Source: Actinobacteria bacterium HGW-Actinobacteria-4
GTDB taxonomy: Bacteria > Actinomycetota > Actinomycetes > Actinomycetales > Demequinaceae
DNA length: 64,000 nt
Direction: 5' to 3'
Assembly: GCA_002841315.1 (NCBI GenBank)
Contig: PHEW01000001.1
Coordinates: forward strand, 248,001-312,000
The translations under genes were made by a program, and so were the position numbers. The stretch's first letter is position 1. Every line of letters begins with the position of its first letter. This document shows positions 25,138-34,842 of this stretch, piece by piece. Below the pieces are notes generated by a model. It was not told where the DNA came from. It searched no databases and saw nothing but the letters and a program-made list of their open reading frames with translations.

Positions 25138-26406
25138 CTAGTCCGTCACCACGTTGGCAGCATTGAGCGCGATGTCGGTGCGGTGGTGCGAGCCCGCCAG
25201 CCCGATATGGGCGATCCCCGCATACGCCCGATCGCGGGCCTGCGCCAGGTTCTCGCCCTTGCCCACCACCGACAACACCCGGCCGCCGGACGCGACCAGC
25301 GAGCCGGCACCGTCCGTCGAGGTACCCGCGTGAAGCACGTGCACACCGGGTTCGGCCTCTGCCTCGTCGATACCCGTGATGGTGTCGCCGCTGCGCACTT
25401 CGCCAGGGTATCCATGGGCGGCAATCACCACCGTGACCGCGGAGTCGTCGCTCCACTTCAGCGTTGGCAGTTCGCCGAGCGAACCTTGCGCGGCGGCGAG
25501 CAGCACCCCGGCGAGCGGAGTCTCGAGCCGTGCGAGCACGGCCTGGGTCTCCGGGTCGCCAAAGCGGGCGTTGAACTCCACCACGCGCGTGCCCTTGGAC
25601 GTGAGCGCAAGCCCCACATAGAGCACTCCCTGGAACGGGGTGCCGCGGCGTGCCATCTCATCGACGGTGGGTTGCGCGACGGTGCGCACCACCTCCTGCT
25701 CGAGCGTGGCCGGGGCCCACGGCAGCGGAGTGTAGGCGCCCATGCCGCCAGTGTTGAGGCCTTGGTCGCCGTCGTACGCGCGCTTGAAGTCCTGTGCCGG
25801 CTTGAGGGGCACCACTGTGGTTCCGTCGCATAGGCAGAACAGTGAGACTTCGGGCCCGTCCAGATAGTCCTCGACCACCACGGTGCCACCCGCGGCAAGG
25901 ATCGCGTCACCATGGGCGAGCGCCTCGTCGCGATCAGAGGTCACCACCACACCCTTGCCTGCCGCGAGCCCGTCGTCCTTGACCACGTGGGGAGCGCCGA
26001 ACTCGCGTAGCGCGGTCCCGAGCTCACTCTGAGAGGTACACACTCGGGAGGCGGCAGTAGGAACGCCCGCGGCGTCCATGACTTCCTTGGCGAACGCCTT
26101 GGAACCCTCGAGCATCGCGGCCTGCGCGCTGGGGCCAAAGCACGGGATGCCAGCGGCGCGCACGGCATCGGCCACTCCCGCCACCAGCGGGGCCTCCGGC
26201 CCTACCACTACCAGGTTGGCGCCAACCTCAGTCGCGAGCGCGGCCACAGCAGAACCGTCCATGGGGTCAACGCTGTGAAGCTCAGCAATACGGCCGATGC
26301 CGGGGTTGCCTGGCGCGGCATGGATGGCGGTGACGGCGGGGTCAAGGTGGAAGGCGCGGGCGAGCGCGTGCTCGCGGGCGCCACCTCCGACAACAAGGAT
26401 GATCAC
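25138..26406 (-). CDS. purD: Phosphoribosylamine-glycine ligase (GAR synthetase)
   Basis: ATP-grasp enzyme for the second step of purine synthesis, 422 residues. Recognisable features are [13 protein letters not shown] at the N terminus, [16 protein letters not shown], the ATP-grasp lysine in [13 protein letters not shown], and [11 protein letters not shown] metal-binding residues. It is followed directly by purC. The 130-bp region upstream includes the terminator of the GH5 gene, so purD must have its own promoter between 26407 and 26492. Confidence 0.96.
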   Translation of the reverse strand: MIILVVGGGAREHALARAFHLDPAVTAIHAAPGNPGIGRIAELHSVDPMDGSAVAALATEVGANLVVVGPEAPLVAGVADAVRAAGIPCFGPSAQAAMLEGSKAFAKEVMDAAGVPTAASRVCTSQSELGTALREFGAPHVVKDDGLAAGKGVVVTSDRDEALAHGDAILAAGGTVVVEDYLDGPEVSLFCLCDGTTVVPLKPAQDFKRAYDGDQGLNTGGMGAYTPLPWAPATLEQEVVRTVAQPTVDEMARRGTPFQGVLYVGLALTSKGTRVVEFNARFGDPETQAVLARLETPLAGVLLAAAQGSLGELPTLKWSDDSAVTVVIAAHGYPGEVRSGDTITGIDEAEAEPGVHVLHAGTSTDGAGSLVASGGRVLSVVGKGENLAQARDRAYAGIAHIGLAGSHHRTDIALNAANVVTD

Positions 26407-26492
26407 GTGAGCGAGTCTAACTTGATGTGCAACAAGCGCCGTCGGGCAGCCTCAATGGCGCTGGCGAGCAGGTGGAACGTGGTCACCACGCG

Positions 26493-26528
26493 CCAAAGGC
26501 CCCGACGCCGAAGCATCGGGGCCTTTGG
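26493..26528 (-). terminator. Terminator of the GH5 glycanase gene
   Basis: A perfect 13-bp stem (CCAAAGGCCCCGA pairing with 26516-26528) with a 10-nt loop starts 8 nt after the glycanase stop codon. The CCAAAG/CTTTGG ends give an A/T edge on both strands. It separates the glycanase transcript from purD. Confidence 0.85.
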
Positions 26529-26536
26529 GTACTTAC

Positions 26537-29389
26537 CTACGGGGCGTAGACCTCCAGTTCAGCGATCTGCCACCACTCGGTTGCTGAGCCCGTTTGCGTG
26601 ATCCGGATGTACCGGGCGCCCTGAGCATCAAACGTCACCGGCCGCTTCCATCCGAAGCCGGGGCCGTTCGCGACCGTGGTCCACGACGTGCCATTGGTGG
26701 ACAGCTCGACGGTGAACATGTCGGGGTAGTCCCAGCGCTGATCTGTGCGAGTACGCATCGTGACCTGTTCGATGGTCTGAACGCTACCCATGTCAACCTG
26801 GAACCACTGTCCAGGTGTCTGCGTGGCACCGGTGGACCAACGCGTCCACGGATCGCCATCAAACGCTGCACCGTACGTCTCGCCTGGTCCAATACTCGAC
26901 GCGGTTGCCGTCCAACCGCTCGTGCTGAGCAATGTGGGGCTGAACGTGTCAGTGCCGTCAGCAAACCGACTGACGATCCTGATCAGCGGATCGTTGGCGC
27001 TGAAGTTGTTGGATCCAAACAGTGACAGGCGCGTCTTGAACGCATCGGCATCGTCCGAGTTGATGATAGGCACCTGGTTGTTGTTCGAGTTGTACAGGCC
27101 CCAGTAGCCGCCTCCACCGTTCTGAGGCAGCTTCACCTTGTAGCCCCAGTTGGTCCATGACACATCGAGGTTGTTAAGCCCCGCCATGAATCGGGCCCAA
27201 ACGTCGTCGTAGTAGTAGAACGAGTACTCGCCGTACAGAACCGGAATTCCCGGAGAGGTCAGCTTGGGGACAACCTCCGCGAGCTGGTTCGTCACGACCT
27301 GGTTCTGAGCATCCCAATCCTTACCGTTGGGCATGTCATACGGGTGGAGTTGGTACACCACGTTGGTCCACCCATAAACGGACGGATCCGCGATCGAGCC
27401 CCAGCCAAAGAAGGCGGCGATGTGGATCGTGTGATCGGGGTCGATCGCACGGACGGCGTTGTAGATGCGGTCGTAGATCGCACTCTTGAGCGCCACATCA
27501 TCCGCGTCCTCTCCGTAGTCAATGAGGGGCTCGTTGATGAAGTCGTATCCAGCCACCACCGGGTTGCCGTTGTATCGCGTTGCGATCGCTTCCCATATCT
27601 CGACTACCCAGTCCTGATACTCCGTGTTTCCCCAGAACTCGTTGGGGTTTGGTCCCATCCGGCCACATGATCCCCAAGGGCAGCCGCCGCCAGGCACCGT
27701 GTGAAGGTCAAGGAGCACATACATTCCGCGCTCGCCGGCTTCCTCGATGATCCAGTCAATGTACTTCCAGGGATCGGACTTCCAGGTGCCGTCAAGGTTG
27801 AGGAACTCGTTCCAACCCATGGGCAGGCGAATCGTGTTGAGTCCCATAGCCGCGATGTTGTCGAGGTCGGCCTCGGTCACCCAGGTGTCCTTGTGGGTGG
27901 TGTAAATCTCCTGGGCCACTGTGTCGCCAAACCGATCGTCAAGTGCCAGTCGTAGCGAGTAGTCGTCGTTGTTCAAGCTCACGTTGAGCTCCCCGATGGA
28001 CCACCATGACGAGGCCGAGCCGGTCTGAGTGATGCGCAAGTAGCGCGAGCTCACGGCAGGGAAGTTCACCGTTGTCGCCTTGAACGTGCCGGCTCCCGTC
28101 GCGACCGTGCTCCATGACGAGCCGTTGTCTGACACCGCGATGGTGTAGCCGCGCGGGTAGTCGTTCTCCGAGGAGGTGTTCTTCTCCGTGTCCATCACCA
28201 CATTGTTGAAGGTCATGGTGGCACCAAAGTCGACCTGCACGTACTCGCCGCCAACTTGCGCGGCAGAAGTGGTCCAGCGCGTCGCCACGTTGCCGTCGGT
28301 CAGCGCTGCCGTTGACCCGCTGCCCGAGGACGTCAGGCCCCAGCCCGTCCGGTCAATGGCGGTACTTGACGAGATCGCGACCTCCGAAATCGCCCACCAG
28401 TTGCTCTTGGAACCCGTCTGGGTGATGCGGATGTAGCGGCCCCAGGTGGACGTCCACAGGTCTTCGGTGACGATGCGGTTAGTTCCGAAGCCGCTCGCGA
28501 CCTTGGTCCAGTTGGTGTTGTCGTGCGAGACCTCAATCGCATACATGGCCGGATAGTCGTTCGGGTATCCAGCGCCCGAATCAAAGAAGATCTTGTTGAA
28601 CTCCTTCACGCCCCCCAGGTCAACGGTGAAGCTCTGCCCCGGAACCTGGTTGGTGCCCGTGGCCCACGCGCTCGTGATGTCGCCGTCGAGCGCAGCCGCC
28701 GCGCTGTAACCCCACCCGGTGACCGATGCGGACGCTGTGTGTGCGCCATTGTGCATCGTTGGATCGGAGAACAGGTTGAGTTCAGCGATCGACCACCAGC
28801 TCCCCTTGGTGCCCAACTGCTGCACACGCACGTACTGCGCTACCTGCGGCGCAAACCTCGTGGTCGTGATCTCTGCACTCACCACATCGGTGGGTGTCCC
28901 GGATGCGCGGGCGACAGATCGCCAGGTCGTGCCGTTGTCCGAGACGAGCACCTCGTATTCGGCGGGCCAGTCGTTAGTGGACGGTCCCGCATCGAGAGTG
29001 ATTCGGCTCATGAGAGTAGGCGAACCAAGATTCACCTGGATCCACTCGGCACCCGCTTGGGCTGAACCGCTGGTCCATCGGCTGTTGAGGTCTCCGTCGA
29101 GGACATTCCCGGCATTCGAAGATGAGCCCGTGGCTGACCAGCCACCACGGTCGAGGGCAAATTCGCCCAGAGGCGACATCCAGTCCTCGTAGGTGAGCCA
29201 ACCACCTAGGTTGGTGCCGCGCAGACTGACAACGTCGCCGGTGCCATAGTTATCGCGCAACACGGGTCCGTCCGCCTTCAGGAAGTCGTCGGGGCCTATG
29301 GCTGCACTCGCGGGCATTGCACCTACGGTGGCGATGGCGCCTCCCGCCAGGAGTGCCGCGAGCGCTCCTGAAATAAACCGTCTCTTCAT
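26537..29389 (-). CDS. Secreted GH5 glycoside hydrolase with four F5/8 type C (CBM32-like) modules
   Basis: Extracellular glycanase of about 950 residues. A signal peptide (to about residue 31) is followed by the first GH5 strand (LRGTNLGGWLTYEDW, 57-71), then three discoidin-type modules (about 78-208, 215-341, 345-472), then the rest of the GH5 barrel (474 to about 815) and a fourth module (825-951). The acid/base E621 (INEP) and nucleophile E722 (LYGEYSF) are present, so the split catalytic domain looks intact. The LGGW start resembles the exo-beta-1,3-glucanase-like GH5 groups; the substrate is not certain. Start at the second ATG, 6 nt from AGGAG. The next gene is a ROK regulator. Confidence 0.9.
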   Translation of the reverse strand: MKRRFISGALAALLAGGAIATVGAMPASAAIGPDDFLKADGPVLRDNYGTGDVVSLRGTNLGGWLTYEDWMSPLGEFALDRGGWSATGSSSNAGNVLDGDLNSRWTSGSAQAGAEWIQVNLGSPTLMSRITLDAGPSTNDWPAEYEVLVSDNGTTWRSVARASGTPTDVVSAEITTTRFAPQVAQYVRVQQLGTKGSWWSIAELNLFSDPTMHNGAHTASASVTGWGYSAAAALDGDITSAWATGTNQVPGQSFTVDLGGVKEFNKIFFDSGAGYPNDYPAMYAIEVSHDNTNWTKVASGFGTNRIVTEDLWTSTWGRYIRITQTGSKSNWWAISEVAISSSTAIDRTGWGLTSSGSGSTAALTDGNVATRWTTSAAQVGGEYVQVDFGATMTFNNVVMDTEKNTSSENDYPRGYTIAVSDNGSSWSTVATGAGTFKATTVNFPAVSSRYLRITQTGSASSWWSIGELNVSLNNDDYSLRLALDDRFGDTVAQEIYTTHKDTWVTEADLDNIAAMGLNTIRLPMGWNEFLNLDGTWKSDPWKYIDWIIEEAGERGMYVLLDLHTVPGGGCPWGSCGRMGPNPNEFWGNTEYQDWVVEIWEAIATRYNGNPVVAGYDFINEPLIDYGEDADDVALKSAIYDRIYNAVRAIDPDHTIHIAAFFGWGSIADPSVYGWTNVVYQLHPYDMPNGKDWDAQNQVVTNQLAEVVPKLTSPGIPVLYGEYSFYYYDDVWARFMAGLNNLDVSWTNWGYKVKLPQNGGGGYWGLYNSNNNQVPIINSDDADAFKTRLSLFGSNNFSANDPLIRIVSRFADGTDTFSPTLLSTSGWTATASSIGPGETYGAAFDGDPWTRWSTGATQTPGQWFQVDMGSVQTIEQVTMRTRTDQRWDYPDMFTVELSTNGTSWTTVANGPGFGWKRPVTFDAQGARYIRITQTGSATEWWQIAELEVYAP

Positions 29390-29609
29390 CATGTCTCCTT
29401 TGACATTGGTGAGAATCTTCGGCGCGACGGACTCTTAACACAGTGTCCTGTTGAAGGGGACCGCCACTTCGAGCAGGACTTAACTTATCACGTGAACTAA
29501 TGGGTCGCAAGAGATGTGGCCACAGGATTCGTGTGGCGGCCAACACCACCGCAATCCCTGATCGGCGCTTCGCGCTCGCTGCCCTCGCCCCCTACGACAC
29601 AATGGTCTG

Positions 29610-30854
29610 GTGACACCCGACTCCGCGGCACCTCGTCGAACTAGGCCGAGCACGACGACCACCGCGACAATGCGCCAACAGCATCGCACTGCAGTCTTGA
29701 CCGAGATTCTGCTGGCCGGAACCACAACTCGCGCGGACCTGATGCGAATCGTTGGCCTCTCAAGCGCGTCCATCACCAACATCGTTGGGGACCTGATCGC
29801 TGAAGGGGTGGTTGCCGAGGTCGGTTCCCGATCATCGAGTGGCGGCCGTCCGGTCGCGGTGTTGGGGCCCCACCCACAAGGGGCGTACGCCCTCGGCGCA
29901 GACGTCGGCGAACGTGGCGTCGCCGTTGAGCTGTTCGATCTCTCGATGCGCGTCATCGATCGCGAAGAGGTAGAAGGAGATCACACCGAGCCTGTGAGTC
30001 GCATCATTGACGACATCAGCATCGCCGTCGCTGCGCTCCGCGAACGCCATCACGACATATGGCCCAGACTCACCGGGCTAGGGCTTGCGCTTCCTGGTCC
30101 TGTCGAGGTCAATGCCGACGGTAGCCAGACGTTACATGCGCAGAGCCTGGGATGGCCGGCTGTGCCTGTTGGACATTTTGCGGCCATGAACCTGCCCGTG
30201 TTCGCCGACAACGGAGCGAAGGCGCAAGCGAGAGCAGAGATGTGGTTTGGCGCTGCGCGAGGTGCCGAGCACGCCGTCGTGGCCTTGTTTGGGCGCGGGG
30301 TGGGCATGGGCACCATCATTGACGGCGCGTTGCACCGCGGCGCGCACTCAAGCGCAGGCGAGTGGGGACACGTCTCGATAAGACCCGGTGGTCGCGAGTG
30401 CCGCTGCGGCAATCTGGGCTGCATCGAGGCGTACGCAGGCGCTGACGCGATCCTTGAGGAATGGGAACGGCGAGGAGGACCACCTCAGCAGAGCAGTGGC
30501 TGGGACTCGATGGTGGCTCTCCTGGACGCCGCCGCAACCGGCGACAACGAAGCTGCCGGAGTGGTCAACGACGTCGTCGACGTGATTGGCGCGGGACTTG
30601 GCGGATTGATCAACCTCCTCAACCCTGAGCGTGTGGTCGTAGGAGGATGGGTCGGCATGCTGCTCATGGACCGCTGCCAGCAAGCGCTCAGAAGCGCCAT
30701 GGATGCATACTCACTCACGCGGCCGGCAAGCCAGGCCACGCTTGTGCCAAGCCACTTCCGCGGCGACGCCATCGCGCTTGGCGCAGCAATCCTGGCCTTC
30801 GAGCCACTCCTCGACGGTTCCTACCGATCGCGGAGGCACCACGTCGCAGGGTGA
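29610..30854 (+). CDS. ROK-family transcriptional regulator (NagC/XylR-like)
   Basis: Sugar-responsive repressor of up to 414 residues. An N-terminal winged helix (TTRADLMRIVGLSSASITNI) is fused to a ROK sugar-binding domain with the ALGADVGERGVAV strand, the zinc motif CRCGNLGCIEAYAG, and GAGLGGLINLLNPERVVVGG. The kinase aspartate region LALPGPV is present, but repressor members normally lack kinase activity. It diverges from the GH5 gene and is likely to control it. The annotated GTG has no ribosome binding site; the ATG at 29670 is equally possible. Confidence 0.87.
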   Translation: MTPDSAAPRRTRPSTTTTATMRQQHRTAVLTEILLAGTTTRADLMRIVGLSSASITNIVGDLIAEGVVAEVGSRSSSGGRPVAVLGPHPQGAYALGADVGERGVAVELFDLSMRVIDREEVEGDHTEPVSRIIDDISIAVAALRERHHDIWPRLTGLGLALPGPVEVNADGSQTLHAQSLGWPAVPVGHFAAMNLPVFADNGAKAQARAEMWFGAARGAEHAVVALFGRGVGMGTIIDGALHRGAHSSAGEWGHVSIRPGGRECRCGNLGCIEAYAGADAILEEWERRGGPPQQSSGWDSMVALLDAAATGDNEAAGVVNDVVDVIGAGLGGLINLLNPERVVVGGWVGMLLMDRCQQALRSAMDAYSLTRPASQATLVPSHFRGDAIALGAAILAFEPLLDGSYRSRRHHVAG

Positions 30855-30858
30855 GGCG

Positions 30859-32157
30859 CTATTCGCCGCGCGCGTGCAACAGGTCGTGGCGCACGATGTT
30901 CTCCTCGCGACCCGGGCCCACGCCGATGGTGCTGATGCGGCAGCCAGAGATCTCCTCGAGCGCGAGCACGTACTTCTGAGCCGCGTCGGGCAAATCGGAG
31001 AACTCACGAGCACCAGAGATGTCCTCGGTCCAGCCCTCGAACTCCTCGTAGACCGGCACGGCCGCAGCGAACGCGGCCTGGTCCTGCGGGAGGTCTTGGT
31101 AGCGCACGCCGTTGACGTCGTAGGCCACGCACACGGGAATCTTCTCGAAGCCGGTCAGGACGTCGAGCTTGGTCAGCACGAAGTCAGTGAGACCGTTCAC
31201 GCGGGACGCATAGCGAGCGATCACGGCGTCGTACCAACCGCAGCGACGCGGACGCCCCGTGGTGGTCCCAAACTCGTGGCCCACGTCGCGCAGGCGCTCG
31301 CCGTCGGCGTCGAGCAACTCCGTAGGCATTGGCCCCTCGCCCACGCGGGTGGTGTAAGCCTTGACCACGCCAATCACCGAGTCGATGCGCGCGGGCCCCA
31401 CGCCGGAGCCCGTGCATGCGCCACCGGCCGTCGCGTTGGATGAGGTCACAAACGGGTAGGTTCCGTGGTCCACGTCGAGCATGGTGGCCTGGCCGCCCTC
31501 AAAGAGCACGGTCTCGCCGCGATCGAGCGCAGCGTTCAACACGAGCGAGGTATCGGTCACCATGGGTGCCACACGGTCGCGGTACATGAGGAGTTCTTCT
31601 GCTACCTCGTCCACCGTGATGGCGCGCCGGTTGTAGACCTTCACCAGCAGGTGGTTCTTCTGTTCGAGCGAACCCTCGATCTTGTCTCGCAGCACCGATT
31701 CATCGAACAGGTCGCCCATACGGATTCCCAGGCGGTTGATCTTGTCGGCGTACGCAGGGCCGATGCCGCGGCCAGTAGTCCCGATCTTGCGTTTGCCGAG
31801 GAACCGCTCGGTGACGTTGTCGAGCGTGCGCGCATAAGGCGCAATGATGTGCGCGGCATTGGAGATGAGCAAGGCGGAGGTGTCCACACCGCGGGCCTCC
31901 AGCGCATCAAGCTCGCCAAAGAGCACTCCGATGTCAATGACCACGCCGTTGGCGATCACGGGCGTCACGCCCGGCGACAGAATTCCGGAAGGCAACAGGT
32001 GGAGCGCATACTTCTCGTCGCCAATCACCACGGTGTGGCCGGCGTTGTTGCCGCCGTTGAACTTGACCACGTAGTCCACCCGGGACCCGAGTACGTCGGT
32101 AGCTTTGCCTTTACCCTCGTCGCCCCACTGGGCACCTACAAGCACTACTGCGGGCAT
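30859..32157 (-). CDS. purA: Adenylosuccinate synthetase
   Basis: GTP-dependent synthesis of adenylosuccinate from IMP and aspartate, first committed step to AMP. The 432-residue protein has the signature QWGDEGKGK, the NGGNNAGHT region, and [22 protein letters not shown] precedes the ATG. It converges tail-to-tail with the ROK gene with only 4 bp between stop codons. Confidence 0.97.
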   Translation of the reverse strand: MPAVVLVGAQWGDEGKGKATDVLGSRVDYVVKFNGGNNAGHTVVIGDEKYALHLLPSGILSPGVTPVIANGVVIDIGVLFGELDALEARGVDTSALLISNAAHIIAPYARTLDNVTERFLGKRKIGTTGRGIGPAYADKINRLGIRMGDLFDESVLRDKIEGSLEQKNHLLVKVYNRRAITVDEVAEELLMYRDRVAPMVTDTSLVLNAALDRGETVLFEGGQATMLDVDHGTYPFVTSSNATAGGACTGSGVGPARIDSVIGVVKAYTTRVGEGPMPTELLDADGERLRDVGHEFGTTTGRPRRCGWYDAVIARYASRVNGLTDFVLTKLDVLTGFEKIPVCVAYDVNGVRYQDLPQDQAAFAAAVPVYEEFEGWTEDISGAREFSDLPDAAQKYVLALEEISGCRISTIGVGPGREENIVRHDLLHARGE

Positions 32158-32246
32158 GTCGCCCTCCTTAACCGAGCCACGAGGCCCAGAGTTCGTATCG
32201 GCGCAACGCCCATCACCCTATACCGGGCATGTGTCTGAGGCATTGC

Positions 32247-32270
32247 GGGGTCCGGACGCTTCCGGACCCC
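32247..32270. other. Intergenic hairpin upstream of purA
   Basis: GGGGTCCGGA (32247-32256) pairs perfectly with TCCGGACCCC (32261-32270) around the 4-nt loop CGCT. Neither strand has a following U tract, so it is not a classical terminator. It lies about 90 bp upstream of the purA start, next to the fbaA terminator, and could act as a leader structure or a second stop for fbaA transcripts. Confidence 0.5.
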
Positions 32271-32280
32271 AGACGCGCAA

Positions 32281-32312
32281 AATCCCCGCGGCCTGTAGCG
32301 ACCGCGGGGATT
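32281..32312 (-). terminator. fbaA terminator
   Basis: A perfect 11-bp stem (AATCCCCGCGG with 32302-32312) and a 10-nt loop lies 15 nt after the fbaA stop. On the minus strand the stem is followed by TTTTGCG, a short U tract. This is a typical intrinsic terminator. Confidence 0.88.
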
Positions 32313-32327
32313 GTTGCGATCTGACTA

Positions 32328-33347
32328 CTAGATCTTCTTGCCTGCAGAACCCAGCTGCTGGCAGGCCTCGACCACGCGGGCCGCCATGCCTGCCTCGGCA
32401 AGCTTGCCCCAGGCGCGAGGGTCATAGGCCTTCTTGTTGCCCCATTCGCCGTCAACCTTGAGCACGCCGTCGTAGTTCTTCATCATGTGGTCAACCACGG
32501 GACGCGTGTACGCGTACTGGGTGTCGGTGTCGACGTTCATCTTGATGACGCCGTAGCTCACGGCCTCAGCGATCTCCTCAGAGGTCGAGCCGGAGCCGCC
32601 GTGGAAGACGAGGTCGAACGGGTTCTCCTTGCCAACCTTCTTGCCAACCGCGGCCTGAATCTCGCCCAGGAGCTCGGGGCGAAGCTTCACCGAGCCGGGC
32701 TTGTAGGAGCCGTGCACGTTGCCGAAGGTCAGCGCCGTGAGGTAGCGCCCCTTCTCGCCGGTACCAAGTGCCTCAACGGTAGCGAGGCCGTCCTCGACGG
32801 TGGTGTAGAGCTTGTCGTTGATCTCTGCCGTGTGGCCGTCTTCTTCGCCGCCGACCACGCCGATCTCGATCTCGAGGATGGTGTTCGCAGCCTGAGACAG
32901 CTCGAGGAGCTCCGCAGCGAGTGCGAGGTTCTGGTCCATGGGTACGGGCGAGCCGTCCCACATGTGCGACTGGAAAATGGGCTCAAGGCCGTTCTTCACG
33001 CGCTCGGTGGAAGCGGCGAGCAGCGGGCGCAACCACGAGTCAACGTAGTCGGGGTGGCAGTGGTCCGTGTGAAGCGCGATCGTCACGCCGTAGGAGTCAG
33101 CGACCTCGCGTGCGTAGGCCGCGAGTGCGAGCGAGCCGACCACCTGGTCCTTGATGGTGCCGCCGGAGGCGTACTGACCGCCACCCACGGATACCTGGAT
33201 GATGCCGTCGGACTCAGCCTCCGCAAAGCCCTGAATGGCTGCAGTGACGGTTGACGAAGACGTGATGTTGATCGCGGGGAAGGCGTACTTGCCAGCCTTC
33301 GCGGCGTCAAGCATTGCGTTGTATGACTCAGGGGTGGCGATAGCCAT
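32328..33347 (-). CDS. fbaA: Class II fructose-bisphosphate aldolase
   Basis: Zinc-dependent glycolytic and gluconeogenic aldolase, 339 residues. Zinc ligands appear in ALHTDHCHPD, in FGNVHGSYKPG and in VFHGGSGSTSEE; the catalytic aspartate lies in the first of these. GGAG precedes the ATG. It is monocistronic, between its own terminator and the methyltransferase gene. It would process hexose phosphates, so it is housekeeping rather than part of the sugar-acid clusters. Confidence 0.97.
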   Translation of the reverse strand: MAIATPESYNAMLDAAKAGKYAFPAINITSSSTVTAAIQGFAEAESDGIIQVSVGGGQYASGGTIKDQVVGSLALAAYAREVADSYGVTIALHTDHCHPDYVDSWLRPLLAASTERVKNGLEPIFQSHMWDGSPVPMDQNLALAAELLELSQAANTILEIEIGVVGGEEDGHTAEINDKLYTTVEDGLATVEALGTGEKGRYLTALTFGNVHGSYKPGSVKLRPELLGEIQAAVGKKVGKENPFDLVFHGGSGSTSEEIAEAVSYGVIKMNVDTDTQYAYTRPVVDHMMKNYDGVLKVDGEWGNKKAYDPRAWGKLAEAGMAARVVEACQQLGSAGKKI

Positions 33348-33449
33348 GGGAATCTCCAGAAGTAGAGCGGTATTGTCCGCCTCCCATTGTGTCAGAAGTC
33401 CCCTCGTAGCGGCACCGGACGTAGGGCCCGGACTCCGCGGGGCGCGCGA

Positions 33450-34103
33450 CTAGTCCTGGTGCCCGCGAGCGATGTCCCCATGCTGTCGCACCCACGTGTG
33501 CATGGCAATGGCCGCCGCCGCCCCCGCATTGATGGAGCGCGTGGAGCCGTACTGCGCGATCGCCAGCGTGGCGTCCGCAACCTCGCGCACGGCATCGGAC
33601 AGGCCCACGCTCTCCTGACCGAACACGAGCACGCATTCACGCGGGAGCTCGTACGTCTCCAAAGGCACCGAACCCGGCAAGTTGTCGATACCAACCACGG
33701 CCAAGCCAGCATCGGCCGCCCATGCGGCGAAGCCCTCAACAGTCGCATGATGGCGGATGTGCTGATAGCGGTCCGTGACCATCGCGCCACGGCGGTTCCA
33801 ACGCTTGTTGCCAACAATGTGGACCTCCCGCGCCAGGAAGGCATTCGCCGTGCGCACCACCGAGCCAATGTTGAAGTCATGCTGCCAGTTCTCGATCGCT
33901 ATATGGAAGCCATGCCGGCGCGCGTCGAGGTCAGCAACAATCGCGTCGTGAATCCAATACCGGTAGCGGTCGGCGACGTTGCGGCGATCGCCGTCGCGCA
34001 ATAGTTCAGGGTCCCAGTGGCTTCCTGCGGGGGGTGCGCCCTCCCACGGGCCGACGCCATGGCTGGGCGGTTCGACGAACTCGCCTTCGGCGGGGGTGGT
34101 CAC
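33450..34103 (-). CDS. SpoU/TrmH-family RNA 2'-O-methyltransferase
   Basis: SPOUT methyltransferase of 217 residues using S-adenosylmethionine to methylate a ribose in tRNA or rRNA. Family motifs are HNIGSVVRTA-like (DFNIGSVVRTANAF), LVFGQESVGLS and YGSTRSINAGAAAAIAM, which build the knotted cofactor site. The ~60-residue N-terminal extension is proline- and tryptophan-rich. Its ATG overlaps the stop of the upstream membrane protein gene by 4 nt. Target nucleotide not readable from sequence. Confidence 0.9.
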   Translation of the reverse strand: MTTPAEGEFVEPPSHGVGPWEGAPPAGSHWDPELLRDGDRRNVADRYRYWIHDAIVADLDARRHGFHIAIENWQHDFNIGSVVRTANAFLAREVHIVGNKRWNRRGAMVTDRYQHIRHHATVEGFAAWAADAGLAVVGIDNLPGSVPLETYELPRECVLVFGQESVGLSDAVREVADATLAIAQYGSTRSINAGAAAAIAMHTWVRQHGDIARGHQD

Positions 34104-34783
34104 GGTTCCTCCATCAGGAAGGGCGGGATCAGACTGGCGATATCCGCCAAGAGCGACACGAGCGAAGGGGTCTCGGTGAGGTCAGTGTGGCCAGGCACAT
34201 AGGTCATCAGTGCCTTGCCTTCAAAGACATAAGAGCGCCCCATCACTTCTTGTTTCAGGAACATCTCGATCATCCTGGGAGTGAGGATGGCGTGGCCAAT
34301 GCGCTCATCTTCGCACCACACCTTCCATTGGTTGTTGAACTCCTCGGACTCGGTATCGAGGTCGCGCCCCCCGAGGGATTTCCCCCACCTCAAGAACGCG
34401 TTGTCGGTCCTCAGTCGCATAGTGGGCAACGCCTGTGCCAAGGGGATCCACGTCACTTGAAAGGGGTGAGTTTGCGTGCTCATGTGGCCCTTGGAATCCC
34501 TGGTTCGGGTCGTGAACTGGTACGCGAAGGTCTCGAACGGGACGCCGCGAACTGTGCCGGAAACCACATGCTCTGCACTGGGGCTATAGCCCTGGCCAAA
34601 AGGAGGGCTCCTGAAGTACCGCGTACGGTCGTCGGCCCGTGGAATGTACCCGTAGCCATGACTCGCGATGAAAGTCATCATCGCGGCCTTGCGCGCCTGA
34701 TTCTTCTTGTACTGCCACACGATGAACCCCACGAAGCCGCCCACGAGCACCACGAACAGCCCAAGTTCAAAGAACGGGCTCAT
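34100..34783 (-). CDS. Membrane-anchored protein, paralogue of the protein at 35463-36476
   Basis: A 227-residue protein with one N-terminal membrane helix (residues 5-24) and a soluble domain. The domain shares the block LGGRDLDTESEEFNNQW and the ILTPRM turn with the protein encoded on the other side of lemA. It resembles DUF3137-like domains but I cannot assign a function. It is translated just upstream of the methyltransferase gene, with 4-nt overlap. Location beside lemA suggests a shared membrane-related role. Confidence 0.8.
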   Translation of the reverse strand: MSPFFELGLFVVLVGGFVGFIVWQYKKNQARKAAMMTFIASHGYGYIPRADDRTRYFRSPPFGQGYSPSAEHVVSGTVRGVPFETFAYQFTTRTRDSKGHMSTQTHPFQVTWIPLAQALPTMRLRTDNAFLRWGKSLGGRDLDTESEEFNNQWKVWCEDERIGHAILTPRMIEMFLKQEVMGRSYVFEGKALMTYVPGHTDLTETPSLVSLLADIASLIPPFLMEEP

Positions 34784-34842
34784 CGCCGCACCTACCGAAT
34801 CCGGCTACACAAGTGCGCCACCAGCGAGCAGATATGCAGGCT

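Noticed and set aside
29488-29495. TCACGTGA palindrome as ROK operator
   Set aside because: Only 8 bp, flanks do not continue the symmetry, and there is no second copy in the region.
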